Origin: Actinomycetospora straminea
GTDB lineage: Bacteria; Actinomycetota; Actinomycetes; Mycobacteriales; Pseudonocardiaceae
NCBI RefSeq assembly: GCF_028737255.1
Contig: NZ_JAQZAN010000010.1
Coordinates: 149,544 to 213,543 of the forward strand
Length of the DNA: 64,000 bases
Reading direction: 5' to 3'
Shown piece after piece: positions 52,140 through 61,545 of this stretch. The notes beneath the pieces are model-generated. The model made no database searches and was not told the origin of the DNA. It saw only the letters and a program-made list of their open reading frames with translations. Both the position numbers and the translations under genes were made by a program. Numbering within the stretch: the stretch's first letter is position 1; the number at the start of each line of letters is the position of its first letter.

Positions 52140-54749
52140 ATGGCGGTGGCACTGCTCGAACGTGACGCCGAGCTCGACCTCCTGCTCGACCGCCTCGAGC
52201 GCGCGGTCACCGGCCGCGGGGGCTCCGTGGTCCTCCTGTCCGGCGAGGCCGGCATCGGCAAGACCACCCTGGTCCGGTCGTTCCTCGAGCGGGCACGGGA
52301 CCGGGCGCGGGTGCTGCTCGGGGCCTGCGACGACCTGCTCTCCCCGCGGGCCCTCGGCCCGCTCCGCGACGTCGCGCAGGACGGCGCGGACCGCCTCGAC
52401 CGGGCGCTGCGCGAGGGCGACCGCGACGCCGTCCTCGCCGCGACCCTCGCGGAGCTCGCCGACCCCGCGCGCCCGACCGTGCTCGTGGTCGAGGACGTGC
52501 ACTGGGCCGACGACGCCACGCTCGACGTCCTCCGCCACGTGGGGCGGCGCCTCGCGTCGGCGCCGTCGGTGCTGGTGCTGACCTTCCGCGACGAGGAGGT
52601 CGGCGAGTCCCTGCGGCGGGTGCTGGGCGCGCTCTCGGGGCCCACGGTGCACCGGGTGGCGCTCGTCCGGCTCTCCCGTGCCGCGGTGACGCGGTGGGCC
52701 GGGGGCACGCACCTCACCTCGGCGAACCTCTACCGGCTGACCGGCGGCAACCCGTTCTACGTCTCCGAGGTGCTCGCCACCTCGGGCACCGGACCGGGCA
52801 CCACGGTCCCGGCGACGGTGGTGGACGCGGTCCTGGCGCGGGTGCGACGGCTGGACGACGACACGCAGGCCGCGCTGGAGCAGCTGTCGGTCGTCCCCGG
52901 CGCGGCGGAGCTCTCCCTCGCGCGGACCCTGCTGGGCGGCCTCGAGGTGCTGGAACCCGCCGAGCGGGCCGGCATGCTCGAGGTCCGTCCCGACGCGGTG
53001 GCGTTCCGCCACGAGCTCGCCCGCCACGCGCTCGAGAACACGCTCCCGGCGAGCCGGCGGATGACGCTGCACGCGCACGTGCTCGCGGCGCTGCGGGCAC
53101 GACCGGACGGCGACCCGGCCCGGATCGTGCACCACGCCGTGGGTGCGGGCGACGACGACGCCGTCGTCGAGCACGGCCCCGCCGCCGCACGGGCGGCGGG
53201 GCGGGTGGGCAGCTTCCGCCAGGAGATCGCGCTCCTCGAGCACGTCCTCGACCGCTCGCACCTCCTCGCCCCCGCCGACCACGCCGCGCTGCTGCTCGCG
53301 TGCTCGACCGCCCACCAGAGCATCGACGCGCAGGCCCCCGCCCTGGCCGCCACCGAGGCCGCCGTCCGCATCCGCGAGGAGCTCGGCGACCCGGTCGCGC
53401 TCGGGGAGGCCCTCGTCCCGCTCGGGCCCATCCTCTGGTCGCTGCTGCGGCCACACGAGGCGGCACGGGCGGCCCGCCGCGCCGTCGACCTGCTCGGACC
53501 CTCGGGCGACGGCCCGACCCTGGCCGTCGCGCTGTCCTGGCACGCCTGGTTGACGGCCGAGGCGGGGCGGCACGAGGAGGCTCTCGCGATCTCCGACGCC
53601 GCCCTCGGGACGGCGCAGCGGCTCGGCGTCGCCCCGGTGGAGGCGTTGCCCCGCATGATGCGCGGGAGCCAGCGGCTCCTGCTCGACGCCCCGGACGGGA
53701 CGGCCGACCTGCAGGAGGCCCGGCGTCTGGCCGTCGCGGTCGGCCACCACGTGTTCGTCATGTACACCTACATCCTCGCCGCCCGGCACCTCTGTGTGCT
53801 CGGGCGGTTCGACGAGGTCGCCGATGTCGTCGAGGAGGGCCTCGGGTACACCCGCGAGCGCGAGCTCGGGATCTACGCGGACCACCTGCTCGCGCACGGG
53901 TACCGCTGCCAGGCCGTGCGTGGCGAGTGGGCCGCCGCGGAGGCCGGCCTGCGGAGGGTCGTCGGGGAGCGCGACGGCGGGGAGTCGATGGCGACCCGGT
54001 TCGGCCTGCCGTGGCTCGCCCGGTTGCTCGTGCGTCGCGGCTCCGACGATGCCGAGGAGGTGCTGGCGTGGGCACTCGACCTCGCCGCCCGCACCGACAG
54101 CCGGTTCGAGCTGGTGCCCGCCCTGCTCGCCGAGGTCGAGAGCGCGTGGCTGGGCGGGGACGGCGCGCGCGCCCGGCGGGCGCTGGCCAGGCTCGACGAC
54201 CTCGCCGCCGGCGACGTCGTCCCGGTCCGTCGCGCCGAGGTGCTGCGCTGGCGGGCCCGTCTCGGCGAGGAGGTGCCGGTGCCCGACGGGTGCCCGGAGC
54301 CGTTCGCGTCGGGGCTGCGCGGGGACTGGGCGGGCGCCGCGGTGCGGTGGCGGGAGCGCGGCGAGCCGTACGAGGAGGCGCTCGAGCTCGCCGGGTCCGA
54401 CGAGGTCGAGGCCACCCGGCGGGCGCTGGCGATCCTCGACGACCTGGGCGCCGTCCCCGCCGCCGCCCGGGTCCGCCGGCGGCTGCGGGAGCTCGGGGTG
54501 GCCGTCGTGCCGCGCGGGCCGGTCGCGACCACGCGGACCAACCCCTACGGGCTCACCGAGCGGCAGCTCGACATCCTCGTCCGGCTCGTCCGCGGGCGCA
54601 CCAACGCCCAGATCGCCGCCGAGCTCGTCCTGTCCGTGCGCACCGTCGACCACCACGTCTCCGCCGTCCTGGCCAAGCTCGGCGTGTCCAGCCGCAGCGA
54701 GGCGGTCGCGGCGGCGGCGCAGGGAGACATCGAGATCCCGTCGCGCTGA
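52140..54749 (+). CDS. LuxR-family regulator with AAA ATPase domain
   Basis: An 869-residue protein: LLERDAELDLLLDRLERAV, Walker A LSGEAGIGKTTLVRSF near residue 36, Walker B VLVVEDVHWADDATLDVL near 117, a TPR-like middle, and a C-terminal LuxR helix-turn-helix (LTERQLDILVRLVRGRTNAQIAAELVLSVRTVDHHVSAVLAKLGVSSRSEAV, about 803-854). It is a MalT-like large activator. The start is the ATG at 52140, placing the ATPase at the N-terminus as in relatives. It is the third large ATPase regulator in the window. Targets unknown. Confidence 0.9.
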   Translation: MAVALLERDAELDLLLDRLERAVTGRGGSVVLLSGEAGIGKTTLVRSFLERARDRARVLLGACDDLLSPRALGPLRDVAQDGADRLDRALREGDRDAVLAATLAELADPARPTVLVVEDVHWADDATLDVLRHVGRRLASAPSVLVLTFRDEEVGESLRRVLGALSGPTVHRVALVRLSRAAVTRWAGGTHLTSANLYRLTGGNPFYVSEVLATSGTGPGTTVPATVVDAVLARVRRLDDDTQAALEQLSVVPGAAELSLARTLLGGLEVLEPAERAGMLEVRPDAVAFRHELARHALENTLPASRRMTLHAHVLAALRARPDGDPARIVHHAVGAGDDDAVVEHGPAAARAAGRVGSFRQEIALLEHVLDRSHLLAPADHAALLLACSTAHQSIDAQAPALAATEAAVRIREELGDPVALGEALVPLGPILWSLLRPHEAARAARRAVDLLGPSGDGPTLAVALSWHAWLTAEAGRHEEALAISDAALGTAQRLGVAPVEALPRMMRGSQRLLLDAPDGTADLQEARRLAVAVGHHVFVMYTYILAARHLCVLGRFDEVADVVEEGLGYTRERELGIYADHLLAHGYRCQAVRGEWAAAEAGLRRVVGERDGGESMATRFGLPWLARLLVRRGSDDAEEVLAWALDLAARTDSRFELVPALLAEVESAWLGGDGARARRALARLDDLAAGDVVPVRRAEVLRWRARLGEEVPVPDGCPEPFASGLRGDWAGAAVRWRERGEPYEEALELAGSDEVEATRRALAILDDLGAVPAAARVRRRLRELGVAVVPRGPVATTRTNPYGLTERQLDILVRLVRGRTNAQIAAELVLSVRTVDHHVSAVLAKLGVSSRSEAVAAAAQGDIEIPSR

Positions 54750-54767
54750 CCCCGGTGTCCTCGTCGC

Positions 54768-55814
54768 TCAGCGCGCCCGGGTCCGCGGGCCGGGGCGGCG
54801 GGAGATCACGCGCTCCGACGAGGTCGACGTCGTGGGGGTCGGCGGCGGCGCCGGGGGCTCGGCGGGAGCCGGCGGGTCGTCGGCCCTGTCGCGGCCGCGG
54901 GGCAGGCAGCACTTCTTGTACTTCGCGCGCGACCCGCACCAGCACGGGTCGTTGCGCCCCGGCGGCCAGGGCAGGCGGGGGCCGGGTGTGGGCTCGGTGG
55001 CGTCGGCGCCGTCCGCTCCGTCGGACAGCATCCGGGCCAGCAGCTCCGGGGTCGCGACCTCGACCTCCAGGACCTCGCCCTCGGCGTCCGCGGCCTGCAG
55101 CTCGCCCTCGACCAGCGCGCGGTGGGCGTCCCAGTCGCGGCCGAACTCCTCGGCCGCCGACGGCTGCGCGGCGAGCAGCTGCGCGAACGCCGCCTCCGGG
55201 AAGAACACCAGGTCGGGGGCGGCGTCGAGGTCGTCGGCGAGCACGTCGTACTCGTCCGGGGCGAGGCCGAGCGCGGCGCGCACGTCGCGGCGCGTCACGA
55301 CCAGCTCGTCCACCACCTCCGACACCTCGAGCTCCTCGTCGGAGCCCTCGGTCGTGCGGTCCTCGCGCTCGACCGCGGTGAGCAGGGCGGCGGTGAGCCA
55401 CTGCTCGGCCAGCTCGCCGCGCCCGGTCTCGGTGAGCGCCTCGGCGACCGGCCCCACGGCGTCGGCGTCGCGGTGCAGGAGGGGGCGCAGCGTCGCGAGC
55501 GCCGCCATGCCCTCGTCCTCACGGCCGAGACGGAGCAGGCGCTCGGCGTGGTGGGCCGCCAGCCACGACGCGTCGAGGGTGCCGCCGCCCGTGTCGGCCG
55601 CGCGGGCCGAGAGGGCGAGGGCCTCCTCGTGGTCGCCGGCGCGCTCGCGGGCCTCCGCGGCGAGGCTCAGCGCGTAGCCGGCGTCGCCGGGGTCGGCGAG
55701 CCGGCCCCCGTCGACCGCGGCGACCAGCTCGTCGGCGTGGGCCCGCGGGTCCCGCGCGGTCTGGACGGCGGCGCCGATGGCGTCGAGGTCGTCCGAGGTC
55801 AGCAGCGGGGCCAC
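54768..55814 (-). CDS. SEC-C motif protein
   Basis: A 348-residue protein starting at GTG 55814. The N-terminal 170 residues are TPR-like helices, the middle is acidic, and near residue 290 is the SEC-C zinc motif GRNDPCWCGSRAKYKKCCLPR, the same knuckle found at the SecA C-terminus. The end is Pro/Thr/Ser-rich. SEC-C motifs bind zinc and mediate contacts with ribosome or chaperone partners; the role here is unknown. It lies 21 bp before hrpB, transcribed away from it in the same direction order (hrpB is downstream). Confidence 0.85.
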   Translation of the reverse strand: MAPLLTSDDLDAIGAAVQTARDPRAHADELVAAVDGGRLADPGDAGYALSLAAEARERAGDHEEALALSARAADTGGGTLDASWLAAHHAERLLRLGREDEGMAALATLRPLLHRDADAVGPVAEALTETGRGELAEQWLTAALLTAVEREDRTTEGSDEELEVSEVVDELVVTRRDVRAALGLAPDEYDVLADDLDAAPDLVFFPEAAFAQLLAAQPSAAEEFGRDWDAHRALVEGELQAADAEGEVLEVEVATPELLARMLSDGADGADATEPTPGPRLPWPPGRNDPCWCGSRAKYKKCCLPRGRDRADDPPAPAEPPAPPPTPTTSTSSERVISRRPGPRTRAR

Positions 55815-55835
55815 CGCCGCACCGTAGTCGCGGGC

Positions 55836-58280
55836 TCAGCGCCGCGGATCCTCCGGCCACGCGTGCTTGGGGTAGCGCCCGCGCAGCTCGGCGCGCACCT
55901 GCGGGTAGCCGGAGTCCCAGAACGAGGCGAGGTCGGCGGTCACGGCCGCGGGGCGTCCCGCGGGCGAGAGCAGGTGGACGACGACGGGCACGCCCGCCAG
56001 CACCGGCGCCCGCTGCCACCCGAACGCCCGCTGGACCGTGAGGGCGACGACGGGCGCGGCCGGGTCGGTGTAGTCGACGCGGACGCGGTGCCCGGACGGG
56101 GTCGTGACGGCGGTGGGCGCGAGCTCGTCGAGCCGGCCGGCCTCCGCCCACGGCACGAGGTGGCGCAGCGCGGGCGCGACGCGGAGGCGCGCGAGGTCGG
56201 CGCGGCGGCGCACCCGGGTGAGGTCGAGCCACGCGTCGATCCGGGCCAGCAGGGACGCGTCGTCGACCGCCGGCCACGGGTCGCCGCGCGCCGCGTGCAG
56301 GAACGCCAGCCGGGCCCGCAGCGCCGTCGCCGCGTCGTCCCAGCGCAGCAGGCCGAGCCCCTCCGCGGCGAGGCCGTCGCGCACCGCGGCCGCGACCGCC
56401 GCCGGGTCGGGGTCGGTGAGGGGACGGCGCGCGAGCACGATCGCGCCCAGACGCTCGCGGCGCTCGGCCACCACGTCGCCGTCCTCCCAGGCCACCACCG
56501 GGTCGTCCCGCCACCAGCCCGCGGCGGCCTCCCGGGCGAGGTCCTCGTCGATCGGGACGGCGAGCCGCACCCGCGCGACCCGGTCCCCCGGCCCGCGCAC
56601 CGCGTCGGCGACGGCGAGCCACGGGCTGCCCCGCAGCCGCGACCCCGCGGCGAGCTCGACCCCGGTGCCACCGGTCGTCAGGTACTCGCGCGCGTCGGCA
56701 GCGCGGGCACGGGCGAGCCGGTCGGGGTAGGCGAGGGCGACGACCGTCGCCGCGCTCCCCGAGCGGCGGCCACGACGCGGCAGCCCGTCCACCTGCCGGA
56801 GCCGGCGGACCTCCGCCCGCCACCGCGGGTCGTTCGCGCTCCGGGCCGCGCGCAGCCGTTCCTCGAGGTCGTCCGTGTCGCCCGGCACGTCCGCCGCGAG
56901 CAGCGCCACGACCTCGCTCGCGACGTCCGCCCCGACGGCCTCGGCACCGTCGAGCAGCGCCCGACCGAGGCGGGGGTGGACGCCGGCCGTGGCCACCGAC
57001 CGCCCCCGCTCGGTGATCCGCCCCTCGTCGCCCGGACGTCCTCCCGTCGCAGCGCCCCCGACGAGCCCGAGCCCGCGCAGCACCTCCCGCGCGACGGCGA
57101 ACGCGGTGGCCGGGGGCGGGTCGAGCAGCGCGAGCCCCGCGCCGTCGGGGGTGCCCCACCGCGCGAGCTGCAGCGCGAAGCCGGCCAGGTCGGCGTGCGC
57201 CACCTCGGGTGCGTCGTCGCGGTCGCGGTGCGCGTGCTCGGCCTCCGACCAGCAGCGGTACACCGTGCCGGGCGCCTCCCGACCCGCGCGCCCGGCGCGC
57301 TGGGTCGCCGAGGGCTGCGAGGCGAGGACCGTGACCAGGGCGTCGAGGCCGCGGGCGTGGTCGGTCCAGGGGCGGCGGGACAGCCCGGCGTCGACGACGA
57401 CCCGCACCCCCGGCACGGTCAGGCTCGTCTCGGCGATCGCGGTCGCCAGCACGACGCGGCGCCCGTCGGTCGAGCCGCCCAGCACCCGGTCCTGGTGCGC
57501 CGCGTCCTGCCCGCCGTGCAGCGAGAGGACCTCGGCGCCGACGTCGCCGAGGCGCCGGGCGACCTCGTCGATCTCCCGGCGACCGGGCAGGAAGACGAGC
57601 AGGTCACCGGCCGTCTCGATCACCGCGCGCCGCACGACCGTCGCGACGTGGTCGAGCAGGGCCGGCTCCACCCGCATCCCGCGCGGCGGCGGGACGGGGC
57701 GCGGCGGCGGGCTCCAGACGACGTCGACGGGGTGCAGCGGGTCGGGCGCGGTGACGACGGGACCGTCGAGGGCCACCGCCAGGTCGTCGGCGGCGGCCGT
57801 CGCGGACGTCGCCAGCAGGCGCAGGTCGGGACGCAGGGCGGCCCGCGCGTCGGCGGCGAAGGCCAGCGCGAGGTCGGTGTCGAGGTGGCGCTCGTGGCAC
57901 TCGTCGAGGACGACGGCGTCGACGCCCGCGAGCTCCGGGTCGCGCTGCAGCCGGGCGACGAGCAGGCCGGTGGTCACGACCTCCACCCGGGTGTCGGGCC
58001 CGGTGCGCCGCTCGCCGCGGATCGCGTAGCCGACCCGCCCGCCCACCGCCTCGCCGAGCAGCCACGCCATGCGCGCGGCCGCCGCGCGGACCGCGACCCG
58101 ACGCGGCTCGGCGACGACGACCCGCCCACCGACCGACCCGGCGAGCGCCAACGGCACCAGCGTCGTCTTGCCCGTGCCGGGCGGGGCGACGAGGACGGCC
58201 GCCCCGCGCTCGCCCAGCGCCGCCCCGAGCTCCGGCAGCGCCGCGCGCACCGGCAGGTCGAGGTCGACCTCGTCGATCAC
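55836..58280 (-). CDS. hrpB: ATP-dependent DExH helicase, HrpB type
   Basis: An 814-residue protein: VLVAPPGTGKTTLVPLAL (Walker A), DAVVLDECHERHLDTDLAL (DExH box), LLATSAT (motif III), the conserved HGGQDAAHQDRV... VVLATAIAETSLTVPGV, and motif VI QRAGRAGREAPGTVYR. The C-terminal third is the HrpB-specific domain (FGWQRAPVLAGVPVVVHLLSPAGRPAAVTADLASFWDSGYPQVRAELRGRYPKHAWPEDP). HrpB is a conserved RNA-helicase-like protein, cytoplasmic, of unclear exact role. The start is GTG 58280. Confidence 0.95.
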   Translation of the reverse strand: MIDEVDLDLPVRAALPELGAALGERGAAVLVAPPGTGKTTLVPLALAGSVGGRVVVAEPRRVAVRAAAARMAWLLGEAVGGRVGYAIRGERRTGPDTRVEVVTTGLLVARLQRDPELAGVDAVVLDECHERHLDTDLALAFAADARAALRPDLRLLATSATAAADDLAVALDGPVVTAPDPLHPVDVVWSPPPRPVPPPRGMRVEPALLDHVATVVRRAVIETAGDLLVFLPGRREIDEVARRLGDVGAEVLSLHGGQDAAHQDRVLGGSTDGRRVVLATAIAETSLTVPGVRVVVDAGLSRRPWTDHARGLDALVTVLASQPSATQRAGRAGREAPGTVYRCWSEAEHAHRDRDDAPEVAHADLAGFALQLARWGTPDGAGLALLDPPPATAFAVAREVLRGLGLVGGAATGGRPGDEGRITERGRSVATAGVHPRLGRALLDGAEAVGADVASEVVALLAADVPGDTDDLEERLRAARSANDPRWRAEVRRLRQVDGLPRRGRRSGSAATVVALAYPDRLARARAADAREYLTTGGTGVELAAGSRLRGSPWLAVADAVRGPGDRVARVRLAVPIDEDLAREAAAGWWRDDPVVAWEDGDVVAERRERLGAIVLARRPLTDPDPAAVAAAVRDGLAAEGLGLLRWDDAATALRARLAFLHAARGDPWPAVDDASLLARIDAWLDLTRVRRRADLARLRVAPALRHLVPWAEAGRLDELAPTAVTTPSGHRVRVDYTDPAAPVVALTVQRAFGWQRAPVLAGVPVVVHLLSPAGRPAAVTADLASFWDSGYPQVRAELRGRYPKHAWPEDPRR

Positions 58281-58421
58281 ACCTGCCGGTCTACCAGCCG
58301 TCGCCGGATCCCGCTCCGTGTCAGATTTCCGCCAACTGCTGGGCCGTTCGGGTGGCGGCTGATGGACACTCCGCTCACGCCGCGTCGACACTTCGCTCGG
58401 CACCGACGTGAGGGGGACGCC

Positions 58422-59303
58422 GTGACCGAGACCGTCGACCGGTCCGTCGCCGCGGGCGGCGTGCGCGGCAACGCCCGGCGCGGGCTGGCGATGTACCTGT
58501 CGTTGATCGTCGCCTCCTCGCTCGTGATCAACGTGTGGGCGTTCACCCACCCCGCGTCCGCGGCGGTGTCGATCGGGGTCCTCATGCTGACGCCCGCGCT
58601 GGCATCGGTCGTCACGCGGTTGGTCCGGCGCGAGGGCTTCGTCGACGTCTCGTTCCGGTTCGGGCCCGCGCGCCGGATCGTGCCGTGGTTCGTCGCCGCC
58701 GCGGTCCTGCCGATCGTCGTCGGGGCGATCGCGTACGGCACCGCGTGGGCGACCGGCCTCGCGGGCTTCACCGGCACCGTCGGCTCGGTCGCCGTGGGCG
58801 TCGCGTCGATGTTCCTGGTGGCGGTCTGGGGCACGTGCCTGTCCACGGCCGGCGAGGAGATCGGCTGGCGGGGCTACATGCTCACGCGCCTGATCGACGC
58901 CGGCGTGCCGCGCCCGGTGCTCGCGAGCGGGCTGATCTGGGGCGTGTGGCACCTCCCGATGGTCCTCGGCGGCTTCTACGCGGCCGGGACGAACCGCCTG
59001 CTCTCCAGCGTCCTGATCCTCGTCGCCATCACGTCGTTCGGTTTCTTCCTCGCCCGGATGCGGCTCGAGACCGGGAGCGTGTGGCCGGCCGTGCTCGCGC
59101 ACAGCGCCTGGAACGTGATCATCCAGGTCCCCTTCGACGGGGCCTCGAGCGGCGAGGGCGCCACGCTCTGGGTCGGCGAGTCCGGGATCCTGGTCTGCGT
59201 CCTGCTCGTCGTCGTGGCCGTCGTCGTCTCGCGCGGTCGCTGGTCGGACCTCCGCGAACCGCCCCGGCGCGACGACCGGGCGCCCGCCGCGGCCCCGGCC
59301 TGA
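58422..59303 (+). CDS. CPBP-family intramembrane metalloprotease
   Basis: A 293-residue membrane protein with about eight hydrophobic segments. The Abi/CAAX-protease motifs are present: STAGEEIGWRGYML (EExxxR), WGVWHLPMVLGG (HxxxB) and LAHSAWNVI. These glutamic-type intramembrane proteases process prenylated or peptide substrates; targets here are unknown. The start is GTG 58422 with GAGGGGG upstream; an ATG at 58362 in frame is an alternative. Confidence 0.9.
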   Translation: MTETVDRSVAAGGVRGNARRGLAMYLSLIVASSLVINVWAFTHPASAAVSIGVLMLTPALASVVTRLVRREGFVDVSFRFGPARRIVPWFVAAAVLPIVVGAIAYGTAWATGLAGFTGTVGSVAVGVASMFLVAVWGTCLSTAGEEIGWRGYMLTRLIDAGVPRPVLASGLIWGVWHLPMVLGGFYAAGTNRLLSSVLILVAITSFGFFLARMRLETGSVWPAVLAHSAWNVIIQVPFDGASSGEGATLWVGESGILVCVLLVVVAVVVSRGRWSDLREPPRRDDRAPAAAPA

Positions 59304-59319
59304 GCCCCGGCACCGCCGG

Positions 59320-60231
59320 TCAGCCGCCGTCCTCGGCCGGCATGGGGAGGGCCGGCACGTGGTCGTCGAGGTCGGCGAGCCAGTCGAGGAACACCCGTGC
59401 CTGGGCCGACGGCCGGGGGTCGTCGACGGGTCGCAGCAGGTAGTGGGCCTGGCGCATGGGGAACGCCTCCGCCAGGGCGAGGTCCACCCGTCCCGCACGG
59501 ACGGCGGAGCGCGCGAAGCGTTCGGGCACCACCGCGCTGGCGTCGCCCGCCGCGACGAGCTCGAGCGCGACCACCGTGGTGTCGACGGTGATGGCCGGAC
59601 CGGCGGGACCGGTCGGCAGGAGGCGCTGCCAGACGTCGTCGAAGCCGAGCACCTGGACGCGGGGCCGGGCGGCGAGGTCGGCGGCGTCGCGGACCGGGCC
59701 GTACCGCTCGACGTGCCCGGGGCCGTGGACGACCACGGCGTCGTCGTGGTGCAGCAGGCGGGCGTGCACGCCGGGCCAGGCGCCGCGGCCCTGGTGGACG
59801 TCGACGTGGACCTCGCCGAGGGTGAGGGCCTCCGACCAGACCGCGGACACCAGGCGCAGGTCGATCTCGGGGTGCTCGGCCCGGAAGAGGTGCAGGTGCG
59901 GCGCGAGCCAGGTGGTCGCGTAGGACACCTGGGTCCGCACGGTGAGCTGCTCGCGACGGGCCGGGGCGAACAGGCCGCCGGTCGCGACGGCGAGGTCGTC
60001 CAGGCTCTCGCGCACCGACGGCAGGTAGGCGCGGCCGAGCTCGGTGAGCTCCACGCTGCGCGCGAGCCGCTCGAACAGCGGGACCCCGAGGTGCGTCTCC
60101 AACGACCGGACCCGCTGGCTGACCGCGGCCGGCGACAGGTGCAGCTCGCCCGCCGCGGCGGCGAAGCTCCCGAGCCGCGCCGCGGCCTCGAACGCCTGCA
60201 CGCCGGGCAACGGGGGCAGCGGGTCACGCAC
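59320..60231 (-). CDS. LysR-family regulator, GcvA-like
   Basis: A 303-residue protein with an N-terminal helix-turn-helix (LPGVQAFEAAARLGSFAAAAGELHLSPAAVSQRVRSLETHLGVPLFERLARSVELTELG) followed by the LysR effector domain (VRTQVSYATTWLAPHLHLFRAEHPEIDLRLVSA). It is divergent from the TauD/HD oxygenase pair with 123 bp between, and so most likely activates that pair in response to its substrate. The start is GTG 60231. Confidence 0.92.
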   Translation of the reverse strand: MRDPLPPLPGVQAFEAAARLGSFAAAAGELHLSPAAVSQRVRSLETHLGVPLFERLARSVELTELGRAYLPSVRESLDDLAVATGGLFAPARREQLTVRTQVSYATTWLAPHLHLFRAEHPEIDLRLVSAVWSEALTLGEVHVDVHQGRGAWPGVHARLLHHDDAVVVHGPGHVERYGPVRDAADLAARPRVQVLGFDDVWQRLLPTGPAGPAITVDTTVVALELVAAGDASAVVPERFARSAVRAGRVDLALAEAFPMRQAHYLLRPVDDPRPSAQARVFLDWLADLDDHVPALPMPAEDGG

Positions 60232-60354
60232 GGTTCGAGACTAGGCGAGCCACACCTTTTCGGGGTCTCAGAGGTGGATCCCGTCGTTTGAGTTCGCCCT
60301 CGTCGCGGGTGAGGCTGAGGGTCGACCCGCTCGACGACCGCAGGAGACCACCCG

Positions 60355-61545
60355 GTGAGCCAGACCCTCGGCCCCGACACCACCACGCGCGCCGACGTCC
60401 CCGCCGACGGCACCCTCGAGCTCGGCGAGCGCAGCCTCGCCGTCGTCCTCGACGGCCGCCGGCGCCACTTCCACTACGTGTGGCTGCGCGACAACAGCTG
60501 GGCCGCCGAGGACCGCGTCCGGCAGAGCGGCGAGCGGCGGCTGTTCACGCCGTCCATCCCGCCGGGCATCGCGCCCACGGCCGCGTCGTGGGACGACGAC
60601 CGCGGCCTGGAGGTGCTGTGGAACGACCGCCGGGCCGCGACGTACGCCCCGGCGTGGCTGCGCCGCCACGACTACTCCCCCGCCGCACGCGCCGCCCGAC
60701 GACCCACGGTCACCCTGTGGCCCGAGGCCGCGGGCGAGCCGCCCCGGTTCCCGCACGCCGAGGTGGTCGGCAGCACCGCGGGGCAGCTGGCCTACCTCGA
60801 CGCCGTCCGCGAGCACGGCGCCGCCGTCGTCACCGGCGTCCCGTCCGAGCACCACGAGGTCGAGCGCTTCGCGCAGGCCATCGGTCACGTGCGCGAGGTC
60901 GCCTTCCAGCGCGTCCACGACGTCCACCACGACCCGGCCGGCTACAACGTCGCCCACACCCCCGGCGAGCTCAAGCCCCACACCGACATGCCCAGCTACG
61001 ACTGGCCGCCGTCGATCCAGCTGCTGCACTTCCTGACCAACCGGGCGACCGGGGGCGAGTCCACGCTCGTCGACGGGTGGGCCGCGCTCGCCGAGCTGCG
61101 CCGCGACGCCCCGCACCACCTCGACACCCTCACCCGCGTCCCCGTGCCGTTCCAGCTGTTCAGCGATGACGAGGACACGTGGGCCGAGAACCCGATGGTC
61201 GCGCTCGACACCGACGGCGAGGTGCGGCTGCTGCGGTTCTCCAACCAGCTCGCCCAACCCCTCGCCGTCCCCTTCGAGCAGGTCGAGGCGTTCTACGACG
61301 CGTACCGGCACCTCGGGTCCATCATCGACTCCGGCCGGTACCGCGCCACCTTCCCGGCCCGCGACGGCGACCTGCTCACCCTGCACTCCCACCGCGTCCT
61401 GCACGGCCGTCTGCCCTACGACCCCGCCAGCGGCGCCCGCCACCTCCAGGACGTCTACATGGACGTCGACGACCTCCTGGCCCGCCGTCGCGTCCTGCGC
61501 GGCGAGCACCGGCCGCTGCCCGCCCAGCCGCAGGAGGACGCGTGA
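60355..61545 (+). CDS. TauD/gamma-butyrobetaine hydroxylase-family dioxygenase (TmpA-like)
   Basis: A 396-residue Fe(II)/2-oxoglutarate oxygenase. The N-terminal DUF971-like domain (about 1-105; FHYVWLRDNSWAAEDRVRQSGERRLF, APAWLRRHDYS) is as in gamma-butyrobetaine hydroxylases. The catalytic domain has the facial triad His-x-Asp in LKPHTDMPSYDWPP and the distal His in LLTLHSHRVLHGRLPYD, with an Arg for 2-oxoglutarate (GARHLQ). The start is GTG 60355 after CAGGAG. The next gene, overlapping by GTGA, is an HD-domain oxygenase; this pairing is that of TmpA-TmpB, where TmpA hydroxylates 2-(trimethylamino)ethylphosphonate. Another hydroxylation substrate is possible. Confidence 0.85.
   Translation: MSQTLGPDTTTRADVPADGTLELGERSLAVVLDGRRRHFHYVWLRDNSWAAEDRVRQSGERRLFTPSIPPGIAPTAASWDDDRGLEVLWNDRRAATYAPAWLRRHDYSPAARAARRPTVTLWPEAAGEPPRFPHAEVVGSTAGQLAYLDAVREHGAAVVTGVPSEHHEVERFAQAIGHVREVAFQRVHDVHHDPAGYNVAHTPGELKPHTDMPSYDWPPSIQLLHFLTNRATGGESTLVDGWAALAELRRDAPHHLDTLTRVPVPFQLFSDDEDTWAENPMVALDTDGEVRLLRFSNQLAQPLAVPFEQVEAFYDAYRHLGSIIDSGRYRATFPARDGDLLTLHSHRVLHGRLPYDPASGARHLQDVYMDVDDLLARRRVLRGEHRPLPAQPQEDA

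Noticed and set aside
55122..59303. A very long plus-strand open frame through the SEC-C and hrpB genes
   Set aside because: Only its last 293 codons (the CPBP protease) are protein-like; the rest is antisense to well-supported minus-strand genes.
59308..59320. CCGGC-ACC-GCCGG hairpin between CPBP and LysR genes as terminator
   Set aside because: The stem is only 5 bp and such short GC hairpins are frequent by chance in this DNA.
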